From: a virus
Direction: 5' to 3' (one strand)
DNA: 64,000 bases
Virus record (IMG/VR): IMGVR_UViG_3300023174_007844
Location: 1-64,000 of that record
Position numbers and translations under genes: made by a program. Positions within the stretch are counted from its first letter, which is position 1, and each line of letters opens with the position of its first letter. The notes under the pieces were generated by a model. The model was not told the origin of the DNA and ran no database searches. It saw nothing but the letters and a program-made list of their open reading frames with translations. Below, one piece after another: positions 35,603 to 43,645 of this stretch.

Positions 35603-36499
35603 ATGTTTACAAAAGAATTTATTAAAATTAGTAAAGTGCTTGATGAATATGGTTTACATAGACAAGCTGATAATTTATTGAAAATTGCCCAACTTGCTAC
35701 TGATCCAAAAAAATTTTATGGACCTACACAAACAGATACAGTAAAGATTAATCCTGATGATTTTGTTAATTATAAAAGTTTAGTATCAACAAAAACAGAT
35801 CTTCAAAATAAAATAAATAGCTTAAAAAAGGGTGATAATACAGATAAAAATGTAGCTCTCAGTTTAGCAACCGAATTAACAAATTCATATAAAAATAATA
35901 AAATAGATTATTCTTCATACAAAAAACTAATTCAAGACTTAAATTCAAAAGCAAAAGCAAATGATTACAAAATACAAGATGCAGTTGCTATTGGCCCAAT
36001 TAATCCACGAGCTTATCCTGATCCAAGCACAATAAATGAAACAGCTTCGCAAGGTCGTGGTAGAACTCAAAATCCTGACGGATCTTTCACTGATCAGAAT
36101 ATACCTATCCAGCTTGCTTCACCTTTTGAAGGAGTAACAGGCAAAGGAGAAACAGCTTTTCCAAATAGAGAGTACAGAAACTTACCTGAATTACAAAAAG
36201 ATTGGAATGATTATTTTACAAAGCCTGAATTCAAAAATTCAATACAACAAAGAATTGATGAGATACAAGCAAATGATATAAAGAATAATACAAAAACTGA
36301 CACAAGCAAATTAAAAGCGTTGTTAGATAAATCAAATTCTCCAGATGGATTGCAAGTGGGTGATTTTGGAAATGCTGAAGAAACAACCGTGTGTGATAGT
36401 ACAGGGAAGTGTGAAAAAGTGAAATATGCGCCAAATAATACATTGCCTACACAAATTTATGGCACAGAATCTAATCCAACTTTTAAGCCTAACAGATAA
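35603..36499 (+). CDS. Candidate virion protein with helical N-terminal leader
   Basis: 298 aa. The leader (EFIKISKVLDEYGLHRQADN, LLKIAQ) fits the shared hairpin pattern. The body is polar and low in hydrophobics (many Asn, Lys, Asp, Thr), possibly extended. TAAAAT lies 8 nt before the ATG and no SD is seen. Not recognised otherwise. Confidence 0.7.
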   Translation: MFTKEFIKISKVLDEYGLHRQADNLLKIAQLATDPKKFYGPTQTDTVKINPDDFVNYKSLVSTKTDLQNKINSLKKGDNTDKNVALSLATELTNSYKNNKIDYSSYKKLIQDLNSKAKANDYKIQDAVAIGPINPRAYPDPSTINETASQGRGRTQNPDGSFTDQNIPIQLASPFEGVTGKGETAFPNREYRNLPELQKDWNDYFTKPEFKNSIQQRIDEIQANDIKNNTKTDTSKLKALLDKSNSPDGLQVGDFGNAEETTVCDSTGKCEKVKYAPNNTLPTQIYGTESNPTFKPNR

Positions 36500-36503
36500 T
36501 AAA

Positions 36504-36695
36504 ATGCCAAAACCATTACATGATTTAGTAGATAAATTATTAGATAATCCTGATTTTTATCCAGAAAAATCTAAAGATGATAGAGAATCTACAGCTTGGG
36601 CAATTGCATATTCAGATTATAATAAAAATAAGAAAAGAAAAAAGAAATCATTTAATTTAAAAGAATATCGTACAGCACAAAAACCAGATCAATAG
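36504..36695 (+). CDS. Small conserved-looking basic protein
   Basis: 63 aa from the ATG at 36504. KPLHDLVDKLLDNPDFYPEK and STAWAIAYSDYNKNKKRKKK look like a compact domain with a Lys-rich tail; I recall similar small ORFs in phage structural regions, but no function. Its stop codon lies in the loop of the following terminator. Confidence 0.7.
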   Translation: MPKPLHDLVDKLLDNPDFYPEKSKDDRESTAWAIAYSDYNKNKKRKKKSFNLKEYRTAQKPDQ

Positions 36696-36707
36696 ATCTG
36701 GTTTTTT
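36684..36707 (+). terminator. Intrinsic terminator
   Basis: CCAGATC/GATCTGG with AATA loop and T6. Immediately followed by a -10 box at 36711. Confidence 0.85.
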
Positions 36708-36710
36708 ATT

Positions 36711-36716
36711 TATAAT
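36711..36716 (+). promoter_or_regulatory. -10 box 6 nt before the ATG (leaderless candidate)
   Basis: TATAAT followed by AGTTTT and the ATG of the glycosyltransferase gene. No SD; transcription would start at or next to the A of ATG. Confidence 0.6.
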
Positions 36717-36722
36717 AGTTTT

Positions 36723-37430
36723 ATGACAAAACTATCGCTTATTATGCTTACAAACACTGTAAATAGTGATATTTACAGGATGACACAAAATGCATTAGAT
36801 TCTCTTCATAATTCCATTGGATCTGAGAATTTTAATGTAGTGTTGGTGGAATCAAACAAAGATAGAGAATGGGATTATCGTCATGTAAACTTTTATCTTA
36901 AACCGCCAATTGATTTTAATTACAATACATACTTAAATATAGCAATTGAAAACTGTGATTCTGAATATATTGGGATTGTAAATAATGATGTAAATTTCCA
37001 TAAAGATTGGTGGGTCAAAATGGAAGCAGCTATGATTAAGCATGAACTTGACACAGCTTCTCCTAGATCACCCACTGAACAAAATGGAATTGTTCCAAGA
37101 GCTGAGATTAAACACAGATTTACTCCTGAAACTATGGTGAGAGTGGGATTTGAACTTATCATTAATTTTTGTGGATGGTGTTGGATTATGAAGAAAGAAG
37201 TGAAGGATTGGCTCTTTCCCTTAGATGAACAATTTGCTTTCTTTTTCCAAGACAACGATATTATTATGAGATTACAAGAAAAAGGCTGCAAACATGGAAT
37301 GGTTGCAGCTTCAAAGGTAGATCATTATGGGCAAAAATCTCATGGAACATTCAAGGATCAAGAAGAATACATGAAAAATACATTTGCTTTAGAAAAGAAT
37401 TTTATAGAAAAATGGAGGCATCGAATGTGA
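36723..37430 (+). CDS. Glycosyltransferase, GT-A (family 2-like)
   Basis: 235 aa. Rossmann-like start KLSLIMLTNTVNSD, nucleotide-sugar region FNVVLVESNKD, and metal-binding DxD equivalent YIGIVNNDVNFHKDWW, followed by an acceptor half (FCGWCWIMKKEV; FFFQDNDIIMRLQEKGC). Likely adds a sugar to a phage or host glycan or to DNA; substrate unknown. Convergent with another glycosyltransferase-like gene. Confidence 0.82.
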   Translation: MTKLSLIMLTNTVNSDIYRMTQNALDSLHNSIGSENFNVVLVESNKDREWDYRHVNFYLKPPIDFNYNTYLNIAIENCDSEYIGIVNNDVNFHKDWWVKMEAAMIKHELDTASPRSPTEQNGIVPRAEIKHRFTPETMVRVGFELIINFCGWCWIMKKEVKDWLFPLDEQFAFFFQDNDIIMRLQEKGCKHGMVAASKVDHYGQKSHGTFKDQEEYMKNTFALEKNFIEKWRHRM

Positions 37431-37440
37431 TGCCTCCATT
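37411..37440. terminator. Hairpin between convergent genes
   Basis: AATGGAGGCATC/GATGCCTCCATT, a 12-bp stem with a 6-nt loop; short T-tails only. It overlaps the end of the plus-strand coding sequence. Confidence 0.65.
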
Positions 37441-37445
37441 TAGTT

Positions 37446-38363
37446 TTACTTATTGAGTAATGACAATTCTTTCATTACGTGTTCAGCAAGTGCTTTTGTG
37501 GTGTTGTATGTCTTCATATGATTCATTACTTCGGATTGGAAATATTCATAATTCTGATCAAGCCACTTTGGATCATTCTTGTCAAAGAAAGCAATCTTAG
37601 TCAATAATGCCTTTGGAAAACGCATCATAGAATATCTTGGACAATTCATGATATCTGGGAACAAAGGAATACATCCATTTCCCATAATTTCATAATGTCT
37701 CAAACAATCCCATCCAGCTTTAGGCATAGTGAAAGCATACTTGGAGAACATGTAATCCTGATAATAATCTGCTTCATTATTGAAAACATAAGTCTTCTTA
37801 TCGCGAGGATCACTGTGAGCAATACGACGTTCTTTCTTTTGACCAGCATTTACTTTGTTAGTTGGAAAAGCAAAGCTAATTGGTAGAACGTGTTGCATAT
37901 ATTCTTGAAGATGAACTTGCTTTTGGTCAGGATATAATTCACGCTTAAAGTAAACTACACCATCCTTGACTCTTTCTTCAAGGAACAAGTTAGTATCTTC
38001 GCCATCAACAAAAACAATTTTCTTCTTGTCATAATTTTCAAGTACAAGTTGAAGATGTTCTTGACAACGCCAGATACTTCCATAAACTACATAATCAAAA
38101 TACTTGTTACGAATCTTCTTAGTAATGTCTTCACGATCAGCATTGTCAGAAGTGATGTTTCGGCAAATTGTAAAACCACGACCATATTCAGTGGCCAATT
38201 GTTCATCAGAATAGTCTGAATAAAGATGAAATCTCTTATTACAATCAACTACATCATCGCCAAAAAGCTCCTTGAGTCCAAGAAGCAAACAGTCATCTTG
38301 ATAATCAGTTAGCCAAGGAAATTGCTCTGATCTTTGGTTTCCAGAAATATATAGAATCTTCAT
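37446..38363 (-). CDS. Exostosin/GT-like glycosyltransferase
   Basis: 305 aa from the ATG at 38363; a GTG five codons upstream falls in the -10 box. N-terminal Rossmann-like strand MKILYISGNQRSE. C-terminal motif AGWDCLRHYEIMGNGCIPLFPD matches the 'R-E-G-x-IP' nucleotide-sugar motif of exostosin-like and related GT-B enzymes. Probably glycan modification; substrate unknown. Confidence 0.65.
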   Translation of the reverse strand: MKILYISGNQRSEQFPWLTDYQDDCLLLGLKELFGDDVVDCNKRFHLYSDYSDEQLATEYGRGFTICRNITSDNADREDITKKIRNKYFDYVVYGSIWRCQEHLQLVLENYDKKKIVFVDGEDTNLFLEERVKDGVVYFKRELYPDQKQVHLQEYMQHVLPISFAFPTNKVNAGQKKERRIAHSDPRDKKTYVFNNEADYYQDYMFSKYAFTMPKAGWDCLRHYEIMGNGCIPLFPDIMNCPRYSMMRFPKALLTKIAFFDKNDPKWLDQNYEYFQSEVMNHMKTYNTTKALAEHVMKELSLLNK

Positions 38364-38369
38364 ATAAGT

Positions 38370-38375
38370 ATTGTA
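38370..38375 (-). promoter_or_regulatory. -10 box 6 nt before the ATG (leaderless candidate)
   Basis: Minus strand TACAAT, spacer ACTTAT, then ATG at 38363. No SD. Confidence 0.55.
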
Positions 38376-38390
38376 CACTCCGAAGCAAAA

Positions 38391-38945
38391 TTACGCTCTC
38401 ACTTCAATTGTACATTTTACATCAACTTCATAATCAATGCAAAGGTCAGCCAATTTATCTAGCAAATTCAACTGACCAATCATAATAAGATTCATAGGTT
38501 TTGGGTCTGATATAGAAATTAATTCTAAAGCTGTTTCAATTCTTTTTTTCAAAGCTACTGGGTTGTAAGATTTGTTTTTAGAAAGACTTAAAGAATATAA
38601 AATAGGCAAAATATATTCATTAGTAATTTCTAATCTATTAGTGCCATCTTGAAGGTCACACATAAACAATTGAAAGCTATAAGCTACTAATGGTTTGTCT
38701 TCAATTATATATTCTCTGCAAAATTCATGATCGTAATTAAGCTCATATTTGAAGCTATTGTCTTTTAAGATCTTTTCCCATTCATTCATTGTTCTACGAT
38801 TATTCAATTCTAGAATATCTTGCAACAAAATGAGCATAATTGAGCTATAGTTTGATGGTGGAATTACTTGTCCTTTCCACAAAACATTTTCGGCACTTGG
38901 ATGCTGTTTAATATCTGGTTCAAAAACTAAAAGTGTATAGCTCAT
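38391..38945 (-). CDS. Hypothetical protein
   Basis: 184 aa, not recognised. Starts SYTLLVFEPDIKQHPSAENV; mixed alpha/beta composition with a short beta C-terminus (YEVDVKCTIEVRA). Apparently a single-gene transcript with its own -10 box at the start codon. Confidence 0.72.
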   Translation of the reverse strand: MSYTLLVFEPDIKQHPSAENVLWKGQVIPPSNYSSIMLILLQDILELNNRRTMNEWEKILKDNSFKYELNYDHEFCREYIIEDKPLVAYSFQLFMCDLQDGTNRLEITNEYILPILYSLSLSKNKSYNPVALKKRIETALELISISDPKPMNLIMIGQLNLLDKLADLCIDYEVDVKCTIEVRA

Positions 38946-38951
38946 AATCTT

Positions 38952-38957
38952 ATTTTA
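38952..38957 (-). promoter_or_regulatory. -10 box 6 nt before the ATG (leaderless candidate)
   Basis: Minus strand TAAAAT, spacer AAGATT, then ATG at 38945; no SD. Confidence 0.55.
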
Positions 38958-38965
38958 CATTAAGA

Positions 38966-39436
38966 TTATTCTGGGACAATTAGCTTCTCATATGTTTCAA
39001 AAAATTCCTGAGAAGCAATCCTGTACACTTCAAGATAATTTGGAGAAGGTGAAACAATATAATCTCCAGGCTTTAATGACATTAATCTGCCCCATTTTGC
39101 TACAAATTCAAGTTCAGAACCATAATATCTACAAGCAAGAATCTTACCTTTTGGGATGTAAATTGCACCTTGTTCATAATAATAGAAAAATTTATATCTA
39201 CTAAACAACATATCAGAAGGAACGATATATTCTTCTTGACATTCTGTTTGTAAATTTTTCACTACAAAATCGCCTTCTTTTGCATAATTTGTAGTTTCCA
39301 ATCCATCAGCGGTCCAAGTTTCTATATATTGATTTAATTGGGCAGGATAAGCATAAATTAAACAAGTTTTAAAATACTCTTGTCCATTGTCTCTTATTTC
39401 AGGAAAAAAATAAGAGTATGCTTCATCTTGTGTCAT
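38966..39436 (-). CDS. Hypothetical protein
   Basis: 156 aa, one-base overlap with the upstream MWY-leader gene, so co-expressed. Aromatic and beta-rich (KFFYYYEQGAIYIPKGKIL; LMSLKPGDYIVSPSPNYLEV), perhaps a small beta-barrel. Not recognised. Confidence 0.72.
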   Translation of the reverse strand: MTQDEAYSYFFPEIRDNGQEYFKTCLIYAYPAQLNQYIETWTADGLETTNYAKEGDFVVKNLQTECQEEYIVPSDMLFSRYKFFYYYEQGAIYIPKGKILACRYYGSELEFVAKWGRLMSLKPGDYIVSPSPNYLEVYRIASQEFFETYEKLIVPE

Positions 39437-40281
39437 CAGGATTCAAGCATTTGTTCGATATTGAAAAGATTAGTTCCGATATCTCTTAGATTGGTATATA
39501 TTTCTGTTAGCTTTTTTACTTGTTCTTCAGGAAGATTATTAGGATTTTCAGCAGTGTTTACCATACGATAATTTTCATCATAATTGCTTTTGACATCCCC
39601 AATTACAGAGGATATAAAACTTTGCATATCATCTAATTTTCTAGAAATTTCATCTACATTTAATTCTGATAATTTAGAAATTACTTCAGAATATTGATCA
39701 GATGACGTGCCAGATTCATCTCCTAATTCAACTTCTGACCCTCTTCTAATATCTAATTCATCGCGGGTTATATCGTTTTTCTTAAGCCAATCTAATTGTT
39801 GTCTGGTAGGATTTGTGTAAATAGTTGCATTAGCTCTACCATTATTCAAGTTTATTCTCATAGCACCAGTGAGTTCAGAAAGTACGTGTCTATCAGATCT
39901 ATCTTTCAATGCTTCTGGATTTACACCTAATCTTGATAGTAAGTATTTATCAAACATTACGTGAGATCTTAAATTAGGAGTGACAGAACCATCAGGCATT
40001 ACGTAAAATGCTTCATATGGTGTGCTAAAATGTGTGTGGGTTTCTCTTGATCCACTTACCCAAGGACTAGATTGATCAAATTCAGACATAATTTTAGAAA
40101 TTTCTGAATTGATAGCTGCAACCATTTCTTGTTCAGATCCATACTTTTCAATTAATTTTCTTTTGATTGTATCTGCATCATCAGTTGATGGATCTATATA
40201 AGATTTAGAACGAAGCTCATTTTGAATAATTTGTTCTGCTTCTTCTTTGGAAATCGCTTGTTTAATAAATGAATACCACAT
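39436..40281 (-). CDS. MWY-leader protein, candidate packaged/virion protein
   Basis: 281 aa from the ATG at 40281; the longer frame upstream would read through the -10 box. The leader MWYSFIKQAISKEEAEQI resembles MWYKIAQQ and MWYRISAK of other proteins here. The body is polar and helical, with a basic segment (TNPTRQQLDWLKKNDITRDE) and an acidic C-terminal helix. Function unknown. Confidence 0.7.
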   Translation of the reverse strand: MWYSFIKQAISKEEAEQIIQNELRSKSYIDPSTDDADTIKRKLIEKYGSEQEMVAAINSEISKIMSEFDQSSPWVSGSRETHTHFSTPYEAFYVMPDGSVTPNLRSHVMFDKYLLSRLGVNPEALKDRSDRHVLSELTGAMRINLNNGRANATIYTNPTRQQLDWLKKNDITRDELDIRRGSEVELGDESGTSSDQYSEVISKLSELNVDEISRKLDDMQSFISSVIGDVKSNYDENYRMVNTAENPNNLPEEQVKKLTEIYTNLRDIGTNLFNIEQMLES

Positions 40282-40287
40282 ACCAAT

Positions 40288-40293
40288 AATATA
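40288..40293 (-). promoter_or_regulatory. -10 box 6 nt before the ATG (leaderless candidate)
   Basis: Minus strand TATATT, spacer ATTGGT, then ATG at 40281; no SD. Confidence 0.5.
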
Positions 40294-40318
40294 CTGGAAG
40301 AAATAAAAAAGACCCTGA

Positions 40319-40873
40319 TTATTCAGAGTCTTGATTGAAATCAAACTTTTGCTGTCCAGATATCAAACTATCTAATTTTTCACTAGTATCACAGCCATAA
40401 TTCATAATATTCTTAAAAGATTGGATTTCTTTACTTGACAAATCTAAATTGAAATGCTTTATTGCTACTTTGATATTTTCTTCCATTTCGTCAGGTGTAA
40501 ATATCGAATTGTGAATAGCAAACATTCCACTATCAATTCCTAAGCTATAAGATTCAGGACCAAAATTAAACTTATAATAAAGCAAATGTCTATAAGATCC
40601 ACCTTCTTTATAATAATTTTCAAAAATCATATTAGTGATATGGAAAAATAATAACAATTGATTATCTGTTTCTAAAGATTCAAAATATTCTTTAGCTTTT
40701 TGCTTGTATTCTTCTATAGCTTTTATTTCCATCTCAAAAAATTCTTTATATTCTTCAGAGTTCAAATAGTCAGTAAATGATTTATAACTTTTTCCATTTA
40801 TATCTGGCATTGGATTACCTGTACTTTCTCGTATTGAATCTTCTTTGCGTTGTCTAATTTCTTCCCAAGTCAT
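40319..40873 (-). CDS. Hypothetical protein
   Basis: 184 aa, not recognised. Helical, rich in Glu/Lys/Tyr (YKEFFEMEIKAIEEYKQKAK). One nt after the FeoA-like gene, so in the same transcription unit. Confidence 0.72.
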   Translation of the reverse strand: MTWEEIRQRKEDSIRESTGNPMPDINGKSYKSFTDYLNSEEYKEFFEMEIKAIEEYKQKAKEYFESLETDNQLLLFFHITNMIFENYYKEGGSYRHLLYYKFNFGPESYSLGIDSGMFAIHNSIFTPDEMEENIKVAIKHFNLDLSSKEIQSFKNIMNYGCDTSEKLDSLISGQQKFDFNQDSE

Positions 40874-40874
40874 A

Positions 40875-41096
40875 TTAATCTTTTACAGGTTCAATATGAA
40901 TACACTGGGCTTCTTCTTTTCTCAATGCAATATGACTTTCTCTGCAGTTTACAACCATCATATTTGTATGTTGTTTGTTGAGAATTTTTATTTCACAACC
41001 AGGATTAAAACCTAATTCGGAAAGTCTTGTTCTGACAGTTCCGCATATTGATTCAATCCTATAAGTTTCACCAGCATAACCATCAAACAAAGTCAT
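40875..41096 (-). CDS. FeoA-like SH3-fold domain protein
   Basis: 73 aa from the ATG at 41096 (an in-frame TTG six codons upstream overlaps the previous gene). It fits the FeoA pattern: MTLFDGYAGETYRIESICG, then RTRLSELGFNPGCEIKIL (the 'R..LGL.PG' signature), then IALRKEEAQCIHIEP. FeoA normally assists the FeoB iron transporter, but no FeoB is present, so this is a standalone SH3-like domain of unknown use. Confidence 0.75.
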   Translation of the reverse strand: MTLFDGYAGETYRIESICGTVRTRLSELGFNPGCEIKILNKQHTNMMVVNCRESHIALRKEEAQCIHIEPVKD

Positions 41097-41097
41097 T

Positions 41098-41544
41098 TCA
41101 CCACCACAATTCAAACCAAAGTTTAGAAAGATATTCTACCGCTAAACGAACATCATCAGTAAGTTTTTTTCTTTCTTCGATATCTACTGAATTGAAATAT
41201 TGGTCTGTAGCATAATAATTTTCAAAAGCTTGTACGATAAATCTCAACTTTTCGTAATAAGATTCTTCAGTTTCACCATTTGCAATTCCATTATTTACAT
41301 CCATAAATCTTTTCAATCTAGGAATAATAAATAATGCCATAGTGCGATCTAAATGCCAAGTTTCTGTGTCATCAAAACCATTTAAAAATCTTTGCTGACG
41401 ATGTTGTTCTTTTCGTTCTGAATCTTTTTCGTAAACATCATCAGCAACACTAAAGCAAATATTCTCAAGACCCTCTGGCTTTATAGATAATTGCAAGAAG
41501 TCTTTTGATTTCTTCTGGGTCGATTTTGATTCTTTTTGGCTCAT
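41098..41544 (-). CDS. Hypothetical protein (phage-type conserved helical)
   Basis: 148 aa. ETWHLDRTMALFIIPRLKRF followed by an acidic helical C-terminus. I recall similar orphan proteins in tailed phages ('W.LD..ia.fI.PRLk.f') without an assigned function. Two nt downstream of the membrane-protein gene. Confidence 0.72.
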   Translation of the reverse strand: MSQKESKSTQKKSKDFLQLSIKPEGLENICFSVADDVYEKDSERKEQHRQQRFLNGFDDTETWHLDRTMALFIIPRLKRFMDVNNGIANGETEESYYEKLRFIVQAFENYYATDQYFNSVDIEERKKLTDDVRLAVEYLSKLWFELWW

Positions 41545-41546
41545 CT

Positions 41547-41741
41547 TTATCGCTCATTTTCTTCTTTATTGGCTATATCGTAATAATTCATACCATTACG
41601 TAAGCACCAAACTGAAAGAGCGCCTAAAAGAAAATCTGATGGCAATGTCCCAGTGGTTTTCCATACATGAGTTATAGCTACCAGAGCAACTACATACCAA
41701 AGTAAACCTGCAGCCTTGTTGTTGTCAATTTTATCTTGCAT
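41547..41741 (-). CDS. Small membrane protein
   Basis: 64 aa with two hydrophobic stretches: AGLLWYVVALVAITHVW and FLLGALSVWCL. Short polar ends. Could be holin-like but has no specific signature. First gene of a unit with a -10 box 7 nt before the ATG. Confidence 0.65.
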   Translation of the reverse strand: MQDKIDNNKAAGLLWYVVALVAITHVWKTTGTLPSDFLLGALSVWCLRNGMNYYDIANKEENER

Positions 41742-41748
41742 AATATTT

Positions 41749-41754
41749 ATTATA
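41749..41754 (-). promoter_or_regulatory. -10 box 7 nt before the ATG (leaderless candidate)
   Basis: Minus strand TATAAT, spacer AAATATT, then ATG at 41741; it directly follows the terminator at 41761-41788. Confidence 0.6.
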
Positions 41755-41760
41755 TCATAA

Positions 41761-41788
41761 AAAAAGAAGGCTGTAAAGCCTTCTTTTT
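41761..41788 (-). terminator. Intrinsic terminator
   Basis: AAAAAGAAGGCT/AGCCTTCTTTTT, 4-nt loop, with T-tract on the minus strand. Ends the accessory unit running down from 45 kb. Confidence 0.9.
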
Positions 41789-42029
41789 ATTTACTGAATT
41801 CTTGAAAGTATGGGCATTTTTGATAGCCAGAACCATCTCGTACCCATCCATTACCTTTGCAAGTTTCTTTGCCTTTCCCCAGACATTCACAAACTCCAAT
41901 TGGTTTACCATTTCTGATAATCATATTGTCAATTTTAGCTTGCTCTTCTGGTGTAAGGTCTAGAAATTCAGCAATAGATCCAACACGAAATCCAGCTTCT
42001 TCTAAACGCTTCTTTTTCTCATCAGTCAT
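41787..42029 (-). CDS. Small Cys-containing protein with antitoxin-like 'VGSIAEFL' motif
   Basis: 80 aa from the ATG at 42029 (8-nt overlap with upstream gene). FRVGSIAEFLDLTPEEQAKI resembles the tail motif of some HTH antitoxins. The second half has CECLGKGKETCKGNGW...YQKCPYF, a likely zinc knuckle. No helix-turn-helix is present. Function unknown. Confidence 0.7.
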   Translation of the reverse strand: MTDEKKKRLEEAGFRVGSIAEFLDLTPEEQAKIDNMIIRNGKPIGVCECLGKGKETCKGNGWVRDGSGYQKCPYFQEFSK

Positions 42030-42435
42030 CGTATTCGTCTTCTTCATCATCAGATTCATCTAATGCTACTGCCAAATCTCCTGGTATTACGTCCCACATA
42101 AAACCCTTATCTTCAAGAGTATCCGTATTCCAAGGTTCTAATTCTTCAAGCCATTCTCTATAATCTTGGTATTTCTCATTATAAAGATCTTGAAGAGTGT
42201 CAAAGTCCAATTGATATTCTTTGCCATAAAATTTCATAGCTTTGTCAAAATATCTACAATCAGAATCTATTTCAAGATAAGCATAGCCTTCTTCATTAAG
42301 AGGATCTCTGCTAGTGCCAAGGAAAGAATAATCACTAATAATGTCAATGATATTTAAATCACTTATAAGTTCAAGATCAACTTTCCAATAATCGTGTCTA
42401 CCACAGTCTATAGCTTGAATTGTAACTTTTTCCAT
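42022..42435 (-). CDS. Acidic hypothetical protein
   Basis: 137 aa. Beta-rich start (MEKVTIQAIDCGRHDYWKVD), strongly acidic and tryptophan-containing C-terminus (EWLEELEPWNTDTLEDKG). Two nt after the HD gene. Acidic small proteins in such blocks are sometimes DNA mimics; unproven. Confidence 0.7.
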   Translation of the reverse strand: MEKVTIQAIDCGRHDYWKVDLELISDLNIIDIISDYSFLGTSRDPLNEEGYAYLEIDSDCRYFDKAMKFYGKEYQLDFDTLQDLYNEKYQDYREWLEELEPWNTDTLEDKGFMWDVIPGDLAVALDESDDEEDEYDD

Positions 42436-42437
42436 AA

Positions 42438-43031
42438 TTAAAAACCTTTCGCTATTGTTGCGCTACGATGATCTGCCATATGAAAGAATTCAGCTTCTTT
42501 TGTCTTAGGGAGAAAAGCAGCACCCCATTCTACCCTGCCATGATGAGAAAGTAAAATATGACTTAAGTTTTCCTTTAATTCTTTTGGAAAATCATTTATT
42601 TGATCCATAGCAGAATAAACCCACATTGCAGACAAACATAAATGTCCAATGATTTTGCCTGTTTGCGTAAAAGTGTAATAAGCTTTATTATCAACTATTT
42701 CTTGCAATTCATACTCTTCTATTTTAGCAAGATCATGAAGTAATGCAGCAGAAATTAGTAAATCTAAATCGAGATTTTCATATTTGTATGACTTTAATAA
42801 TTCACAATCAAGAATACAAAACTCAGCCACTTCAATAGAATGCTCTAAAAGACCACCAGGATAAGCATGATGCATTCCTTTGGCTGCTGGAGCTTGTTCA
42901 AATTGGCTTCTATATTTTCCATTTTGCCCAACAAGATTTGCGCATAATTCAGATAAATATGGATTTTGAATTTTATTAATTAAGACATCAAGTTTTTTTA
43001 ATAAAATCAAATGTGCTTCTGTTGTAATCAT
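42438..43031 (-). CDS. HD-domain phosphohydrolase (YhaM-like)
   Basis: 197 aa from the ATG at 43031 (ATGA overlap with the upstream mini-gene). HD motifs: GLLEHSIEVAEFC, SAALLHDLAKIEEYE (HD), then LSHILLSHHGRVEWGAA (second His pair) and an Asp in HMADHRSATI. Order and spacing resemble YhaM-type 3'-5' exonucleases and related nucleotide hydrolases. Substrate unknown. Confidence 0.82.
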   Translation of the reverse strand: MITTEAHLILLKKLDVLINKIQNPYLSELCANLVGQNGKYRSQFEQAPAAKGMHHAYPGGLLEHSIEVAEFCILDCELLKSYKYENLDLDLLISAALLHDLAKIEEYELQEIVDNKAYYTFTQTGKIIGHLCLSAMWVYSAMDQINDFPKELKENLSHILLSHHGRVEWGAAFLPKTKEAEFFHMADHRSATIAKGF

Positions 43032-43180
43032 GGTGCTATTTTCTTTGCTATCCACTTTGCTAATCTAATAAAAATTTTCACTGCTAATGCTATCAGTGTA
43101 CCTAATATTGCAATGATAATTATTGGCCCAAAAGGCAATAATACCCAATGAACTGCGTTGAGCCAATCAAAAAATGTCAT
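43028..43180 (-). CDS. Mini membrane protein
   Basis: 50 aa from the ATG at 43180 to TGA at 43028, overlapping the HD gene start (ATGA). A hydrophobic core (WVLLPFGPIIIIAILGTLIA) is followed by a basic amphipathic end (FIRLAKWIAKKIAP). This layout resembles holins or membrane-active peptides, but only topology supports that. Confidence 0.65.
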   Translation of the reverse strand: MTFFDWLNAVHWVLLPFGPIIIIAILGTLIALAVKIFIRLAKWIAKKIAP

Positions 43181-43182
43181 GT

Positions 43183-43395
43183 TTAATCTTCTGGATACAC
43201 TTTCTTTGGCTCTATGATTAAACTATAATTAACTTTTTCTTCTTCAAAACAATATCTTAATGAATCCAAAAACTCTTTTCTATCATTGTAATAAAGTTTT
43301 TGAAGCATCTTAATCATTTCTTCTTCTGACACTTCTGAATCTTCATCACCAGTAATATCAATGTCAAAAGATAAATTCAATTTGTATTTGGCCAT
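43183..43395 (-). CDS. Small acidic hypothetical protein
   Basis: 70 aa from the ATG at 43395 just after the previous stop; an ATG four codons earlier is also possible. Strand-rich start (MAKYKLNLSFDIDITG) and acidic helix (EVSEEEMIKMLQKLYYNDRK). Not recognised. Confidence 0.65.
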   Translation of the reverse strand: MAKYKLNLSFDIDITGDEDSEVSEEEMIKMLQKLYYNDRKEFLDSLRYCFEEEKVNYSLIIEPKKVYPED

Positions 43396-43396
43396 T

Positions 43397-43645
43397 TTAT
43401 TCTTCATCTACCTTTTTGTTACCGTCAACAATATGGTCTGTATCCCAATAATCAATGTCCCAATCATCAGCAATTAAATCACGAGGTTCTAAACCAAGAG
43501 TCCAATCCATCAATTCACAATCATCACTGTAATGATACACAAAGACTTCTTCATCTTTGTCGTAATACATATATTTTTGTTTCCAGGAAGTTCTAGTGAT
43601 TGGTTCACCTTCCATCAAAGCATCTAACACTTCAGAAAATTTCAT
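43397..43645 (-). CDS. Tad2-like (DUF2829) protein, putative Thoeris anti-defence
   Basis: 82 aa. It fits the DUF2829/Tad2 pattern: MKFSEVLDALMEGEPITRTSW at the start, a beta segment (YMYYDKDEEVFVYHY), and the hallmark PRDLIADDWDID near the end. Known Tad2 proteins bind and sequester the cyclic ADP-ribose signal of Thoeris defence. Family call is from motifs; the activity is inferred. 4-nt overlap with the upstream gene. Confidence 0.75.
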   Translation of the reverse strand: MKFSEVLDALMEGEPITRTSWKQKYMYYDKDEEVFVYHYSDDCELMDWTLGLEPRDLIADDWDIDYWDTDHIVDGNKKVDEE

